Assembly: GCF_007786475.1 (NCBI RefSeq)
Contig: NZ_VNJJ01000002.1
Location: 434,001-498,000 of the forward strand
DNA: 64,000 nucleotides
Source: Cohnella terricola
GTDB taxonomy: Bacteria > Bacillota > Bacilli > Paenibacillales > Paenibacillaceae
Direction of reading: 5' to 3'
Shown here: one piece after another, positions 43,003-52,455 of the stretch
Layout of the letters: each line of letters begins with the position of its first letter
How positions within the stretch are numbered: the stretch's first letter is position 1
Notes under the pieces: model-generated
The model's input: only the letters and a program-made list of their open reading frames with translations
Databases searched by the model: none
Told to the model about the DNA's origin: nothing
Program-made: the position numbers and the translations under genes

Positions 43003-43635
43003 ATGACATCATGGTTAATTATTGCGGCTTTAACCTTTTCGTCAAGCATCGATAATCTGGGAGTCGGCTTATCATACGGTATACGCAATATCCGTATCAG
43101 CCTGCTTTCCAACTTGTTGATATCCGTCATTTGTTTTCTTTTCAGCGGGTGCGGGATTTACTTCGGAATGTGGATTTCTCAAGCACTCCCGGGAATCCTT
43201 CCCGTCGTATTGGGTGCTTTCATCCTTGTCATTATCGGCATTCGGATTATATTGTTGGCCGTTCCGCGCAAGCCTCAAGCGTCCGGCCATGAGAGCACCC
43301 GGAAATCCGGGCGTTGGTCAAAGCTAATCAACGGTTCCGGCGAACCCAATCCCGACGGTTCTACAAGCATTGGCTGGCTTGAATCCGTCGTCTTGGGAGT
43401 CGCCCTTTCGGCCAATGCGTTAACGAACGGAATCGGGGCCGGTCTGCTCGGGTTTTCTCCTCTGGTCATTTCCATATTGGCCGCTGTAGGCAGCTTTGTA
43501 ACAGTATGGGCCGGCGTAATGTTCGGCGTGAGGTTAAACCATGTCCATATCGGTAAATTCAACATAGGCCAGTTCGGAACGCTGATTAGCGGGGTATTAT
43601 TGTTGATCGTGGCTTCTATGGCCTTTCTGGATTAA
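43003..43635 (+). CDS. ytaF: YtaF-like sporulation membrane protein / MntP-like transporter
   Basis: The 210-residue protein has six hydrophobic helices in two halves, with acidic residues in SSSIDNLGVGLSYG (near 14) and the second half ALSANALTNGIGAGLLG. This matches YtaF, found in B. subtilis as a sporulation membrane protein and related to the MntP/TerC/LysE class of metal exporters. AAGGAG precedes ATG 43003. A bidirectional terminator follows. No Mn2+ riboswitch was recognised in the leader. Confidence 0.82.
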   Translation: MTSWLIIAALTFSSSIDNLGVGLSYGIRNIRISLLSNLLISVICFLFSGCGIYFGMWISQALPGILPVVLGAFILVIIGIRIILLAVPRKPQASGHESTRKSGRWSKLINGSGEPNPDGSTSIGWLESVVLGVALSANALTNGIGAGLLGFSPLVISILAAVGSFVTVWAGVMFGVRLNHVHIGKFNIGQFGTLISGVLLLIVASMAFLD

Positions 43636-43638
43636 ACG

Positions 43639-43687
43639 AAAAGCCGGATGAAATCTCAGGTCTTGCACCTGATTTCTCGTCCGGCTT
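43639..43687. terminator. Bidirectional terminator
   Basis: AAGCCGGA-GA-ATC-CAGGT and ACCTGA-TTC-TCCGGCTT form a long stem between the convergent ytaF and GH130 genes. Confidence 0.9.
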
Positions 43688-43709
43688 CATCCTAGCCTGA
43701 ATGAAAAAA

Positions 43710-44723
43710 CTACCGCTGATTAAATATATGATCTACCAATTCCTTAACGGAAACCGTCGCAAGGCCGATGCTGGTGTCGCAGCATCCGTAATAAATATAG
43801 AGCATATCATCGACGACCAAGTTGGCCGTAGGAAATACGACGTTGGGCAGAACCAATCCGATCCGTTCGTAGTACGCCTCCGGTCCCATAATCGGAAGAC
43901 GCGTTCTTGCGATCACCTTCCGCGGATCTTCCAGATCCAGCATCAGCGCGCCAACCCGATAGATCGACTGCGAATCGACGCCGTGATAGAGCACGAGCCA
44001 GCCTCTGTCCGTCTTCACTGGAGTCGCCGCGGCACCGATCTTTGTGCCTTCCCACTCGGGATTCTCCGCTACCGCAACCAACTCCGGATCCTTCCACTCC
44101 AGCAAATCGTCCGAGTAGCTGATCCAGATGCCCGGGGATTTCGTGCCGTACTTTTCTCCGACGTATTGCATCGGCCTGCGAAGAAGGGCAAACCGCCCGC
44201 CTATTTTCTCGGGAAACAAAGCGTTATCTCTGTCGTCGATCTCTGCTGGTGTCGTATAACTATGCGGAGTGAAATGAATGCCGTCCTTCGATACCGCAAT
44301 TCCGGAACGCGTAATCATCGGTTCCACGCCGTTATCCGCCCATTCGGAATAATGTTCGGGGTAATAGCTCGGTAATCCCGTCCCGGTCGGCCAGCAATCG
44401 AATGAGTATGGCTGCAGCGCATAGCACATGTAATAAGTGCCGTCCATATGCACGACGCGGGCGTCCTCCACGCTTCCGCCGGGATACCCGAGCATCTCCG
44501 CCTTGAAGATCGGAACGTCTTTGACAGCGGTAAAAAACACGCCGTCATCGCTTTCAAGCAAGCCTATACTGGTCTGAAAAGGACGAAGGGAGCCAGCGGC
44601 TCTCTCGTACATATAGAATTTTCCGTCGACTCGTATGACTCCCGGGTTGAATACCGCGGCCTTCCTCCACTCATATCCGCCGGGCATGACAATCGGGTTG
44701 TGCTCGTTCCTCTTGATGATCAT
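43710..44723 (-). CDS. GH130 phosphorylase (mannoside type)
   Basis: The 337-residue protein has the GH130 five-bladed propeller marks: NPGVIRVDGKFYMYERA near 26, GGSVEDARVVHMDGTYYMCY near 82 (catalytic Asp in VEDAR) and RDNALFPEKIGGRFALLRRP near 168. GH130 enzymes split beta-mannosides with phosphate to release mannose-1-phosphate. It lacks a signal peptide and is the last gene behind an ABC sugar importer, so it would process imported manno-oligosaccharides in the cytoplasm. The exact linkage cannot be read. Confidence 0.88.
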   Translation of the reverse strand: MIIKRNEHNPIVMPGGYEWRKAAVFNPGVIRVDGKFYMYERAAGSLRPFQTSIGLLESDDGVFFTAVKDVPIFKAEMLGYPGGSVEDARVVHMDGTYYMCYALQPYSFDCWPTGTGLPSYYPEHYSEWADNGVEPMITRSGIAVSKDGIHFTPHSYTTPAEIDDRDNALFPEKIGGRFALLRRPMQYVGEKYGTKSPGIWISYSDDLLEWKDPELVAVAENPEWEGTKIGAAATPVKTDRGWLVLYHGVDSQSIYRVGALMLDLEDPRKVIARTRLPIMGPEAYYERIGLVLPNVVFPTANLVVDDMLYIYYGCCDTSIGLATVSVKELVDHIFNQR

Positions 44724-44757
44724 GTCTTCTCTCCTTGAGATTCGGTTGTTCGTAGAA

Positions 44758-45597
44758 TTATCCTTTGACCGCTCCGGCGGTCATGCCTTGAATGATATAT
44801 TTGTAGAACGCGAGGTACACGGCCAAAACCGGCAAGATCGATAGCACCATGGCCGCCATCAACGTCGTATAGTCAGAAGTATATTGACCGTAGAAATTGG
44901 TGAGACCGACCGGCAGCGTCTTGAACGCTTCGTTCGTGACGAGAACGAGGGAGAACGGAAACTCGTTCCATGTGTCGAGGAACACTAGAATGACGATGGT
45001 GGCGATCGCCGGTCGGCATATCGGGAACAGAATCCGCGTCATGGAATAAAACTTGGAAGCCCCGTCCATGTGAGCGGCTTCGTCCAATTCGACCGGCACC
45101 GACCGAATATAGCTCTCGAGCAGAAAAATCGGCAGAGGCAGTCTAATCGCGATATACGGAATAATCAACGTGTAGAACTTATCGTAAAGACCGAACTGCT
45201 TGAATTGCAGGAACAGCGGAACGAGCAGCCCATAAACCGGAATCAGCATACCGGCAATGAAAAACGTATAGATCGCGTTCCTGAATCTGAAGCGGAATCT
45301 GGACAGCGCGTACGCCGCGCAAAAGGACAGGAAGACGACGACCACGACTGCGATCACGCTGTTCAGACCGCTGCTGATAAAGTAATGGGCCATTTTGCCT
45401 TCCACGAACGCCTTGTAGTAGTTGCGAAACTCCGGGTGGGCCGGAAGTTTAACGGCATTTAACATAAATTCGTCCTTCGTCTTCAAAGACGAATAGATGA
45501 TCCAGATGATCGGGAACACGCAAGCGAAAGAGAATATCGCCATGCCCACGTTAAACGCAAGCTTTCCCAATTTTCTAAACGGTTGCCGGATGCTCAA
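44758..45597 (-). CDS. Sugar ABC transporter permease, MalG type
   Basis: The 279-residue protein has six transmembrane helices and the EAA loop SYIRSVPVELDEAAHMDGASKFYSM, split near 150-175, that docks onto the ATPase. It begins 4 nt inside the end of its partner permease. No ATPase gene is in the cluster; CUT1 importers of this order often share one MsmX-type ATPase. It ends 34 nt before the GH130 gene. Confidence 0.92.
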   Translation of the reverse strand: MSIRQPFRKLGKLAFNVGMAIFSFACVFPIIWIIYSSLKTKDEFMLNAVKLPAHPEFRNYYKAFVEGKMAHYFISSGLNSVIAVVVVVFLSFCAAYALSRFRFRFRNAIYTFFIAGMLIPVYGLLVPLFLQFKQFGLYDKFYTLIIPYIAIRLPLPIFLLESYIRSVPVELDEAAHMDGASKFYSMTRILFPICRPAIATIVILVFLDTWNEFPFSLVLVTNEAFKTLPVGLTNFYGQYTSDYTTLMAAMVLSILPVLAVYLAFYKYIIQGMTAGAVKG

Positions 45598-46481
45598 GAG
45601 TTCCTCACCTCCGCCAACCGCTTAAAGAGAATCACGATGCCGAAGCTAAGAATAAACATGCCGATCGTTACCGCGCTGCCGTATCCTAGCTGCATGCTCG
45701 AGAAAGAAGTCTTGTACGCGTACTGAGCAAGCACCATGGAGCTCGTCCCGGGTCCTCCGCCCGTCATGACGTAAATATGGCTGAAGACGAGCATATTCGA
45801 GGAAATGCTCAGCATCATGACCACTTTGATCGTGTCGTAGATGAGCGGGAAGGTAATGTACCGGGCTTTCTTGAAACCGGTGCAACCGTCTAATTCGCAA
45901 GTCTCGTAGATGTCTTTCGGGATTCCTTGCACGGCGGACATGAAGATCATGAGAGGAACGCCGAGATACTGCCAGATGAGCGGCGCGGTGACCAAATAGA
46001 TGACGATCTTCGGATCGTCCAGCCACGGCCGGATGGCCGATTCCAAGCCCATGAATTTCAGCACGGCGTTCAGAACGCCGTAATCGTGACTATAGATCAT
46101 CTGCCATACGAAACCGACGACGACGGCGGACAAGACGACGGGGAAGAAGATGACCGTCCGGTGCAGCTCCTTCAGACGCATCGTCTTCGATACGAACAAC
46201 GTCGTTAACAGAAACGCCAGACCCAGTTGAACGATCAACGTCAGAATCAGGATGATGACGTTATTCTTGAAGGAATGCCAGAAGTCTTCGTCCTTTAACA
46301 ACAACTCGTAATTATGCAATCCGATGAAGGTTTTCGTCGGCCCGCCCATCCAATCGGTCAGACTGTAATAGAACGACAGAAAGAGCGGAACGATCATAAC
46401 GAAAGCGTAAATGGCGAGGCTGGGACCTAATAATCCGATTAATCCCAGCCTCGATATTTTGAGCGACGTGCTTCGGTTCAT
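45594..46481 (-). CDS. Sugar ABC transporter permease, MalF type
   Basis: The 295-residue protein has six transmembrane helices and the EAA motif KDIYETCELDGCTGFKKARYITFP, split near 200-225. The start is set at ATG 46481 by GGAGC; a longer frame to 46532 lacks a ribosome site. It forms the membrane channel with the MalG-type permease, whose gene overlaps by 4 nt. Confidence 0.92.
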   Translation of the reverse strand: MNRSTSLKISRLGLIGLLGPSLAIYAFVMIVPLFLSFYYSLTDWMGGPTKTFIGLHNYELLLKDEDFWHSFKNNVIILILTLIVQLGLAFLLTTLFVSKTMRLKELHRTVIFFPVVLSAVVVGFVWQMIYSHDYGVLNAVLKFMGLESAIRPWLDDPKIVIYLVTAPLIWQYLGVPLMIFMSAVQGIPKDIYETCELDGCTGFKKARYITFPLIYDTIKVVMMLSISSNMLVFSHIYVMTGGGPGTSSMVLAQYAYKTSFSSMQLGYGSAVTIGMFILSFGIVILFKRLAEVRNS

Positions 46482-46555
46482 TGCCTTATGCTCCTTCAAT
46501 GCCGTTCGGGAACCGGCGTTCCCGAATGGCATAGATCTGGGATTCGACTAGGATG

Positions 46556-47941
46556 TCAGTTTGTTTTCTCGTACTCCGCCTGAATTTTCTTGGCGAGCGC
46601 CTCCGGCGTTACTCCGTTGATAAGAAGATCTTGCAGGCCGGCATTCATGACGCTGACCAGCGCAGGATTCAGGTAAGAGTCGTAGATCGGCGTGAATTGC
46701 AATTGGGAAGACAATTCCGCGTATTTGACCGCCAGCGGACTGACGTTGCTCTTGTCGTAATCCGTTACCGTAAAGGCGACCGGCTCCCCTTTCTCGGCCA
46801 TGCTCTTCGCGAAGCCCTCTCCGCTCAGCGCTTTTAATACTTTGGCGATCGCGTCTTTCTTCTCCCCATAGCCTTTGACGCCTACCGCATAACCTGAGCC
46901 CGCTCCGCCCGAGGTCGCCATCGCGTTTCCTTTGCCGCCTTCGACGGACGGAAGCACCGCGACTTCCGTGTTGTCCGCGATTTCTTTCGGCGCGGCCATG
47001 ACCGATCCGATCGCCCAGCTTCCTTCCATGAACATGGCGGCTTTCCCGTTGAAGTAGAGCGTTTTCTGCTGATCGTTGTTAATGCTGTTCATATCTTTGT
47101 TAAAGGCGCCTTGTTTGGCCAGACTTTGAAACGCTTCAAGCGAGTTGACGAAATCCGCATCCGTGAACTTGGCGCCTGATTTATCGTTGATGCTCGTGAA
47201 CCAGTCCGTTCCCGTGAAGCGGTCGCCGAGAGCGCTCAGAATACAAGATTCCGCTACCCATTGTTCCTTATTGCCTAGGGCGATCGGAGTAATTCCATTC
47301 TCTTTGATCTTGGCGATAGCGGTTTCAAGTTCGGCCCACGTTTGCGGGAACGAGGAGAATCCGGCGTCCGCGAAGAACTGTTTATTGTAGTAGATGACGG
47401 AAGTGGCCAACATTGAGAACGGAACGCCGTAAGTATGTCCCCCACTGCTCAAGTCGTTGAACGACGAAGGCAAAAAGCCATTTTTCCAATCCGCGTCTGC
47501 ACTGAGAAGGTCGTCTAGCGGGGCGACGGTCTCATTTTTCGCGAACATCGCCAGCTCGGACCCTTTGCTGATGAAGATGTCCGGAAGCTCGTTGGAAGCG
47601 GCGAGCGTTTTCAATTTCGTGTAGTAGGCATTCTGATCGCCGATCGACTCTTCTTCGACGATAATATTCGGATGATCCGCTTGGAACTTGGCCAGTTCCG
47701 CTCGTACGGTTGTGGCGATATTTTCCGTGCTGTCTTTCGGCCACATGTTCATGAACGTGACTTTTACCGGCTCCTGCGCAGATGCGGAAGGTTCGGACGA
47801 AGCGTTTACTTCCGGGTTCGCGCTGTTGGAAGGCGCCGTATTATTCGAATTGTTGTTGTCCCCACCGCAGCCCGCCAATACGGACATCCCTACGGCAAGC
47901 GCCACCGATAACCCCGTCATTTTCACACGATTTGCTTTCAT
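46556..47941 (-). CDS. Sugar-binding lipoprotein of the ABC importer
   Basis: The 461-residue precursor has a lipobox (VLAGC, Cys near residue 25), an Asn/Ser-rich linker and a family 1 extracellular solute-binding domain (FMNMWPKDSTENIATTV start; FNGKAAMFMEGSWAIG near 305). It captures the sugar outside the cell. ATG 47941 follows AGGAGGA. A promoter-like pair lies at 47996-48023. The divergent YesM/YesN genes probably control this unit. Confidence 0.92.
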   Translation of the reverse strand: MKANRVKMTGLSVALAVGMSVLAGCGGDNNNSNNTAPSNSANPEVNASSEPSASAQEPVKVTFMNMWPKDSTENIATTVRAELAKFQADHPNIIVEEESIGDQNAYYTKLKTLAASNELPDIFISKGSELAMFAKNETVAPLDDLLSADADWKNGFLPSSFNDLSSGGHTYGVPFSMLATSVIYYNKQFFADAGFSSFPQTWAELETAIAKIKENGITPIALGNKEQWVAESCILSALGDRFTGTDWFTSINDKSGAKFTDADFVNSLEAFQSLAKQGAFNKDMNSINNDQQKTLYFNGKAAMFMEGSWAIGSVMAAPKEIADNTEVAVLPSVEGGKGNAMATSGGAGSGYAVGVKGYGEKKDAIAKVLKALSGEGFAKSMAEKGEPVAFTVTDYDKSNVSPLAVKYAELSSQLQFTPIYDSYLNPALVSVMNAGLQDLLINGVTPEALAKKIQAEYEKTN

Positions 47942-47995
47942 GACTTCCTCCTGTGATCGATATGATTTTGTATCCCGTTTCCGGTTTGCGTCTTC

Positions 47996-48023
47996 ATTAT
48001 ACGAAGGGGACAATGAATTTCAC
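47996..48023 (-). promoter_or_regulatory. Candidate promoter of the ABC importer operon
   Basis: TATAAT (47996-48001) and a weak GTGAAA (48018-48023) are 16 bp apart on the minus strand. A weak -35 fits activation by the neighbouring AraC-type response regulator. Confidence 0.45.
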
Positions 48024-48183
48024 AGGTCGCGATTCTATAATTATATCCGCGATTTATTCGAGATTCGCGGAAAGCGCGAGATCGGCAATAAATCTTTTGC
48101 AAAGGAGATTTAGGCTGTTTATATTAGAAGAAAAATAAGCCATTCCGCGTAATAGAGTTCGGTCACCGCCAACAGGAGGACTT

Positions 48184-49950
48184 ATGCTCAAAATCAAATT
48201 TTTCAGCTTGCAATACAAAATCATGGCTTTCTCACTCGTTATCGTGCTCATTCCGTTAATCCTTGTAAGCGGATTCTCGTATGGCAAATCGACGAAAGTC
48301 ATCGAGGAGAAAGTAAGTCACTCCAATCTGAACACCGTTCAGCAGATCGGGGAAAATATTAATTTCATGTTAAACGATATGAAGACGTCCACTCTTTATC
48401 TATGGCAGAACAAAGATTTGATGTCCTACTTCATGGTGCCTAGCGCCACAATCCAAAGCTCGCAAAACTATTTATTGGGCGCGCAGAAATTGGTCAACAG
48501 CTTTGTCGTGTTCCGACCGAGCATCTTCTCGATTTACGTTCAAGGGATGAACGGACTCGTATTCGATTCCGCAAGCAGCGCCAATACGATCACGCCGGAA
48601 CAGGAGTCAAAGTTGTTGTCCCTGCGCGGCGAAGGCCAATGGATCGCGGACGTCGTGGAGGAATACAACCATAACGAGATGCGGGTGTTTTCTTACGTCA
48701 AGGTGCTGAAAAATATCGACGATCTGTCCTCCGACCTGGCCATTCTCAAGATCAACGTCGCCGAGCAGCAAATCTCCGATATTTTCAAAGGCAAACTTCT
48801 AAGCGGCAACAGCGATTTTTTCATCATCGACAGCGACAGAAATATTATTTCATCGCTCGACAAGTCAAAGATCGGCACAAAGCTTAACGAGGACTATGAC
48901 GATCCTAGGCTTTATCAAAACGGCAGCGGTTACTTCCGCTCCGAGTTAAACGGCAAACCTTACATACAAACCTACTACAATCTGTCCCGGCCCGGTTGGA
49001 AGCTGATCAATCTGGTGCCGATGGACGAACTGTTCAGCGATACGAAGACGATCTGGAACTTTACTTTCTATACGGTATTAGGCTGCTTCGTCGTCTGCTT
49101 GCTCATGATCGTCCTCTTCTCTCATCATGTGCTCAGCCCTCTCAACTTGATCAGCAGATCGATGAAAGAGCTGCAGAAGGAAAATTTCAACGTCAACATT
49201 CCAATCAAAGGCAATGACGAGATCGCGCTGATCGGGACAAGCTTTAACCGGATGTCGAAACGCCTCCGCGAGCTCATTAACGAGGTGTATACCGGACGCT
49301 TAAAACAAAAAGAAGCCGAGATCAAAGTATTGCAAGCACAGATCAACCCCCATTTCCTGTATAACACTCTGGATACGATCTACTGGATGTGCCGCATGGA
49401 GAAAGCCTTCGAAAGCTCCCGATTGGTTCAGGCGTTATCCAAGCTGTTCCGTCTGAGCTTAAACAGCGGCAACGATCTGACAAATGTCGAACAAGAGATC
49501 GAACACTTGAAATCCTATCTGATCATTCAGAAAAAGAGATACAGCATCCAATTCGACATACAAGTATCGAGCGAACTGCAATCGTCCCAAGTCGTCAAGC
49601 TCGTGCTGCAGCCTCTGGTCGAGAACGCCATCGTGCACGGTATCGAGAAAAAAGGCTCTGGGGGAACGATCCGCATTCAAATCGATCAGGAGGACGGACA
49701 ATTGGTTTACCGAATTTCCGATGACGGAATCGGCGCGGACGAAGCCGAGCTATTGTCCCTGCTGAATAAAGTAGAGAGCGCGAATCGAGGCTTCGGGATC
49801 AAGAACGTCAACGATCGGATCCAGCTTCTCTTCGGCCCCGATTACGGGCTTCAATTCCAGACCTCTCCGGGCCATGGAATGACCGTTATCGTCCGTCAAC
49901 CGCTCATCCAAGGAGGCGCGCACAATGATCAAAATGGTATTGGTCGATGA
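48184..49950 (+). CDS. Sensor histidine kinase, YesM type
   Basis: The 588-residue protein has a transmembrane helix (about 13-31), an extracellular Cache-type sensor (about 35-285), a second helix (about 293-313) and a HAMP domain (to about 368). A His_kinase domain follows with His390 in QINPHFLYNTLDTIYW, and then an ATPase domain (GFGIKNVNDRIQLLFG near 540). GGAGGA precedes the ATG. It is divergent from the sugar importer. YesM kinases usually sense a sugar or the loaded binding protein. Confidence 0.92.
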   Translation: MLKIKFFSLQYKIMAFSLVIVLIPLILVSGFSYGKSTKVIEEKVSHSNLNTVQQIGENINFMLNDMKTSTLYLWQNKDLMSYFMVPSATIQSSQNYLLGAQKLVNSFVVFRPSIFSIYVQGMNGLVFDSASSANTITPEQESKLLSLRGEGQWIADVVEEYNHNEMRVFSYVKVLKNIDDLSSDLAILKINVAEQQISDIFKGKLLSGNSDFFIIDSDRNIISSLDKSKIGTKLNEDYDDPRLYQNGSGYFRSELNGKPYIQTYYNLSRPGWKLINLVPMDELFSDTKTIWNFTFYTVLGCFVVCLLMIVLFSHHVLSPLNLISRSMKELQKENFNVNIPIKGNDEIALIGTSFNRMSKRLRELINEVYTGRLKQKEAEIKVLQAQINPHFLYNTLDTIYWMCRMEKAFESSRLVQALSKLFRLSLNSGNDLTNVEQEIEHLKSYLIIQKKRYSIQFDIQVSSELQSSQVVKLVLQPLVENAIVHGIEKKGSGGTIRIQIDQEDGQLVYRISDDGIGADEAELLSLLNKVESANRGFGIKNVNDRIQLLFGPDYGLQFQTSPGHGMTVIVRQPLIQGGAHNDQNGIGR

Positions 49951-51529
49951 TGAACCGACGATTCGCATAGGCATTCGAACTTCAATAGACTGGGAAGTCT
50001 TCGGACTCGAGTTCGTGGGCGAGGCGGCGAACGGGGTAGACGCATTAACGGTATGCATGCAATTGAAGCCTCATATCGTACTCACCGATATTCGCATGCC
50101 GTTCATGGACGGTCTCGAGCTCTCGAGGCAACTAAGAGAGAAGCTCCCCGATACGCGAATCGTCATTCTGAGCGGCCATGAGGAATTCAGTTACGCGAAA
50201 GAAGCTCTAAGCCTCGGCATTCAAGAATATTTGCTTAAACCTGTGGGAGCGGAAGAACTGTCCTCTCTGCTGGTGCGTCTGAGAGAAGAAATTCGGCAAG
50301 ACGAAGCCGTTAAGCGCAGCCAACTCTCCCGTGATCATGTATTCAATGAAAACTACCCCAAGATCAAATCCGATTTTATTCATCTCATCGTGAGAGGCAG
50401 CACCGCGGATCCGAGTTCCGTGTACGAGAAAGCGGAGTCGTTGCAGGTGAAGCTGATCGGCCGTCAATACAGTGTGTTAGCTATCGACATCGACGATTTT
50501 GCCCTCATGACCGAGAATCTGCCGGCATCCCAACGGGAGCTGATCCGATTTTCCGTCATGAACGTATCTGAGGAACTCGTTCTGTCCGCGGCGTCGGGTC
50601 TTGTTGGATACAGCGAATTCGATCATCTTATCGGATTAGTCTGCGGCGATACGTTATCCTCGACCTTCATCGAAGGCCTATGCAAAGAAATACAACATAA
50701 CGTCAAGAAATACTTAAAGCTATCCGTATCCGTCGGGATCGGGAGAACCCGCAACCGGATGACCGACTTGGGCGAAGCATATGCGGAAGCCTTCTCCGCT
50801 CTCAAAACCAAGATATACAAAGGCAGAGACAGCCTGATCCACTATCGCGAGCCGAAAGAACCCGCCCAGGCGCAAGCCGTGCTTTACCCCTCCAACGAGG
50901 AGAAAGTGATTACGGGATGTATCAAAACGCTGGATACGGCAGGACTGAACGAGGCAATCCATCAAATTTTCGAACGTTTCCTTGCCTTGCAGGTCGACGC
51001 CGAGAAGATTAGAAGCATCTGCGGACGACTACTTCTCGTATCGGCCAGCAGCATAGCAGAGATGGGCATCGATACCGCCAAAGTGATTGGAGCGGATTTT
51101 CATCCCTATCGGGAAATCGAACGGTTCGACACGCTCGAGGACCTTCGGGAGTGGATGGGAGAAATGCTGTTTCGGTTAACGACGCTCGTCCAGGAGTCCA
51201 AGAACGATAAGTTCAAAGGCATCATCAAAACCGCGATCCGGTATATGGAAGAGCATTACCGCGAGGATATCAGCCAAGCGGACGTGGCCGCCGTCGTATA
51301 TGTTACGCCGAATTATTTAAGCCGCGTATTCAAGGAGGAAATGGGTGTCAATTTCATCGAGTGGTTGAACCGTTACCGTATCGAAAAAGCCAAAACGTTC
51401 CTGACCGAACCCGGGGCCAAAACCTCGACGGTCGCCGAGCAGGTTGGATTCAGCGATTACAAGTACTTCTCGCACATCTTCAAGAGGTTCATCGGCTGCT
51501 CGCCGAAGGAATATAAAGAGTTCAGGTAA
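49925..51529 (+). CDS. Response regulator with AraC output, YesN type
   Basis: The 534-residue protein has a receiver domain (phosphoacceptor Asp55 in IVLTDIRMPFMDG, Lys near 105), a long middle region with GGDEF-like relics, and a C-terminal pair of AraC helix-turn-helix motifs (SQADVAAVVYVTPNYLSRVFKE, STVAEQVGFSDYKYFSHIFK, about 435-530). It overlaps the kinase gene by 26 nt with AAGGAGG ahead of its ATG. It should activate the divergent importer/GH130 operon. Confidence 0.92.
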   Translation: MIKMVLVDDEPTIRIGIRTSIDWEVFGLEFVGEAANGVDALTVCMQLKPHIVLTDIRMPFMDGLELSRQLREKLPDTRIVILSGHEEFSYAKEALSLGIQEYLLKPVGAEELSSLLVRLREEIRQDEAVKRSQLSRDHVFNENYPKIKSDFIHLIVRGSTADPSSVYEKAESLQVKLIGRQYSVLAIDIDDFALMTENLPASQRELIRFSVMNVSEELVLSAASGLVGYSEFDHLIGLVCGDTLSSTFIEGLCKEIQHNVKKYLKLSVSVGIGRTRNRMTDLGEAYAEAFSALKTKIYKGRDSLIHYREPKEPAQAQAVLYPSNEEKVITGCIKTLDTAGLNEAIHQIFERFLALQVDAEKIRSICGRLLLVSASSIAEMGIDTAKVIGADFHPYREIERFDTLEDLREWMGEMLFRLTTLVQESKNDKFKGIIKTAIRYMEEHYREDISQADVAAVVYVTPNYLSRVFKEEMGVNFIEWLNRYRIEKAKTFLTEPGAKTSTVAEQVGFSDYKYFSHIFKRFIGCSPKEYKEFR

Positions 51530-51657
51530 CGACGCAAGAGGCCGGGCAGGAAGTATTCCTGCGGCTCAATACGAGGAGATCACCGGCGTCGCATACGACG
51601 CTTAACCGTTTCAAAGGTAAGACAGCATTCGACGTTTTTAGGACGTAATCCTTCTTT

Positions 51658-51682
51658 TCTTTGTGTATATTATTCACAAAGA
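51658..51682. promoter_or_regulatory. Perfect inverted repeat at a small gene's start
   Basis: TCTTTGTG-N9-CACAAAGA has perfect 8-bp arms. Its AT-rich centre (TATATTATT) resembles a -10 box and the right arm abuts the GAGGAGG ribosome site. It could be an operator or an RNA hairpin hiding the ribosome site. Confidence 0.45.
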
Positions 51683-51696
51683 GAGGAGGTGAGCAA

Positions 51697-51921
51697 ATGA
51701 ACCAATATTCAAATTGCATTGATGAAGAATTGATTCACCTTTACAAAAAGACATCATCTTTAATAAGTGAGAAGCGTGCAATAAGGAACTCGGGGATTGA
51801 TTCTTTTAGTAAACAGGTTATCGATGATGAAATAAGTAATCATTTCAATAACGTGATATTAATGATGAAAGAAATATCGGAACGTGATCTTCCAATAGCT
51901 TCACTTATTGAAGGAAAGTAA
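51697..51921 (+). CDS. Small AT-rich hypothetical protein, 74 residues
   Basis: ATG 51697 follows AGAGGAGGTGA at a good spacing, so translation is likely. The product is acidic and helical (DEELIHLYKKTSSLISEKR near 10, QVIDDEISNHFNNVILMMKEI near 42), with no membrane segment. It is clearly more AT-rich than its neighbours, which hints at acquisition. It has a small-protein layout reminiscent of Spo0E-like peptides but lacks their SxxxD signature, so no family is assigned. Confidence 0.7.
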   Translation: MNQYSNCIDEELIHLYKKTSSLISEKRAIRNSGIDSFSKQVIDDEISNHFNNVILMMKEISERDLPIASLIEGK

Positions 51922-51937
51922 TTAATCTCAAACGCTG

Positions 51938-52116
51938 ACGGACCTAGGAGACGTTATTTCGTCCTATTTGCTTGAATTTAATAGTTAACGGACCTGCAAG
52001 CCGCTATTTTTCCTCCAGCCCCCTTTTTTCAGTCATATTTACTAAAATAGCGGCATCTGCGTCCATTACAATTCTAGATGGCCCATTTTCACCCAGTTAG
52101 CGGTATCTACGTCCGT
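51938..52116. repeat. Dispersed palindromic repeat, family E, copy 2
   Basis: ACGGAC occurs at 51938 and 51988 (50 bp apart), followed by (A/C)CGNTATT. Two inverted copies follow, with GTCC(A/G)T at 52061 and 52111, also 50 bp apart, each preceded by AGCGG(C/T)ATCT. The whole can fold as one long hairpin. The same family lies at 17153-17281. Confidence 0.8.
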
Positions 52117-52167
52117 TATAATCCGACAAGGCAAGAAAAATCCGCTCCAGTTACTTCGGATCAGTAG

Positions 52168-52380
52168 TCAATCCGCCGTATCCGCCAGCTCTCCCCCGTG
52201 CCCGCTCTTGCGGAAGTCCGTCGGGGTGAGCCCGTACTGCTTTTTGAACATGCGATAGAAATAGGACGAATTCGTAAAGCCGACCCGCTCCGCCACTTCC
52301 GCGATCGAGAAGTGAGTCTGTCGCGTTCTCGAATTCGATCGAATGATTTTTCTCGAGCGTGCGCATCACGTGCATGATGC
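52168..52380 (-). pseudogene. AraC-type regulator C-terminal remnant
   Basis: Two frames together encode the end of an AraC output domain. The frame ending at 52168 reads HFSIAEVAERVGFTNSSYFYR and MFKKQYGLTPTDFRKSG. The preceding part (MHVMRTLEKNHSIEFEN) is in another frame, so a shift lies near 52310-52320. Nothing of the N-terminal part remains and there is no start signal. It is a decayed fragment, perhaps of a YesN-type regulator. Confidence 0.75.
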
Positions 52381-52403
52381 GAGTAATTGTTCAACATGCC
52401 AAA

Positions 52404-52434
52404 AAATCCGAGCGCCTATATGGCGACTCGGATT
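52404..52434 (-). terminator. Terminator after the HIHPE lipoprotein gene
   Basis: AATCCGAG-GCC and GGC-CTCGGATT arms are followed by TTTTTT on the minus strand, 21 nt after the stop. Confidence 0.85.
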
Positions 52435-52455
52435 CAGTCATTCGAATGCGATTTA

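Noticed and set aside
42828..43130. Minus-strand frame of 100 codons opposite the ytaF start
   Set aside because: It is antisense to ytaF and its leader, with no ribosome site and low-complexity sequence.
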